Below, piece after piece: positions 7,550 to 7,704 of a stretch of DNA of 7,704 nucleotides. How positions within the stretch are numbered: position 1 is the stretch's first letter; every line of letters starts with the position of its first letter. The DNA is from JBMNKL01 sp050261495 (GTDB taxonomy: Bacteria; Bacillota; Clostridia; Acetivibrionales; DTU013), in assembly GCA_050261495.1 (NCBI GenBank), contig JBLNDI010000152.1, positions 1 through 7,704 on the forward strand. Reading direction: 5' to 3'. The position numbers and the translations under genes are program-made. The notes under the pieces were generated by a model, which had not been told where the DNA came from, did no database searches, and saw nothing but the letters and a program-made list of their open reading frames with translations.

Positions 7550-7584
7550 AAGGGGACGGGGTTTCAAAACCCGTCCCCTTTGTT
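7550..7584 (+). terminator. Intrinsic terminator of groES-groEL
   Basis: Bases 7550-7560 (AAGGGGACGGG) pair perfectly with 7570-7580, giving an 11-bp very GC-rich stem with a nine-base loop that can partly pair itself (TTT/AAA). A modest T-rich stretch (TTTGTT) follows. It is 42 bases after the groEL stop, and its 3' side is interrupted by the group II intron boundary at 7588. Confidence 0.88.
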
Positions 7585-7587
7585 ATG

Positions 7588-7704
7588 GTGCGCGCGGCAT
7601 GCGTGCGACCTTGACGGTGAAAGTCCGTTACGGGGGTTGATAGCACCAACCGTTAGCCAAGGGCAAGGGTGTCCATCGCGAGGTGGAATCTGAAGGAAGC
7701 CGGA
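7588..7704 (+). mobile_element. Group IIC intron, 5' part of domain I (runs off the window)
   Basis: The segment starts with GTGCG, the group II intron 5' consensus. It follows the order of conserved elements I recall for the Oceanobacillus iheyensis class C intron: the opening hairpin around GGCAT, then GGTGAAAGTCC, then GTTAGCC, CAAGGGTGTCC, GGTGGAATCTGAAGGAAGC. The first stem pairs 7590-7595 with 7601-7606 (one G-U) around a GGCAU loop. The intron is on the same strand as the terminator and begins seven bases after its stem, the known target preference of class C introns. Domains II-VI, the 3' splice site and any reverse transcriptase/maturase gene would lie beyond the window, so completeness and activity are unknown. 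The intron family is assigned from memory of conserved sequence, not from a search. Confidence 0.87.

Overview
The window looks like a chromosomal segment of an anaerobic low-to-moderate GC Firmicute, most likely a member of the Clostridia. The basis is the purine-rich Shine-Dalgarno sequences, the CIRCE-controlled groES-groEL pair, GroEL sequence features including a C-terminus ending in MDY, a shared-ATPase style sugar ABC transporter, and a bacterial class C group II intron. The genus cannot be fixed from the sequence alone.

Left part (1-5254), carbohydrate uptake and cleavage. A strong hairpin (21-55) probably separates an upstream substrate-binding-protein gene, outside the window, from two CUT1-type sugar ABC permeases. 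The permeases overlap by four bases. Almost directly after them comes a glycoside hydrolase family 65 gene, an inverting disaccharide phosphorylase of the maltose/kojibiose/nigerose/trehalose phosphorylase group. After a 97-base gap comes a PfkB-family sugar kinase with an unusual GRGD anion-hole motif. All are on the + strand. The simplest reading is that an alpha-glucoside is imported, split by phosphate into beta-glucose 1-phosphate plus an acceptor sugar or polyol, and that the kinase phosphorylates that acceptor or a derivative. The real substrate is not evident, and no transporter ATPase or beta-phosphoglucomutase lies in the window.

Middle part (5255-5586), a 332-base regulatory region. 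It holds a near-consensus sigma-A promoter (TTGACA, 17 bases, TAAAAT), a perfect CIRCE operator for HrcA over the expected transcription start, and an unusually long leader of about 197 bases. The leader contains a hairpin and a small ORF with its own Shine-Dalgarno that ends three bases before the groES start codon.

Right part (5587-7704), the groES-groEL chaperonin operon, closed by a strong intrinsic terminator. Seven bases after the terminator stem, the sequence becomes the 5' end of a group IIC self-splicing intron (from about 7588 to beyond the window). Class C introns are known to insert just behind terminator hairpins, so this placement fits the family.
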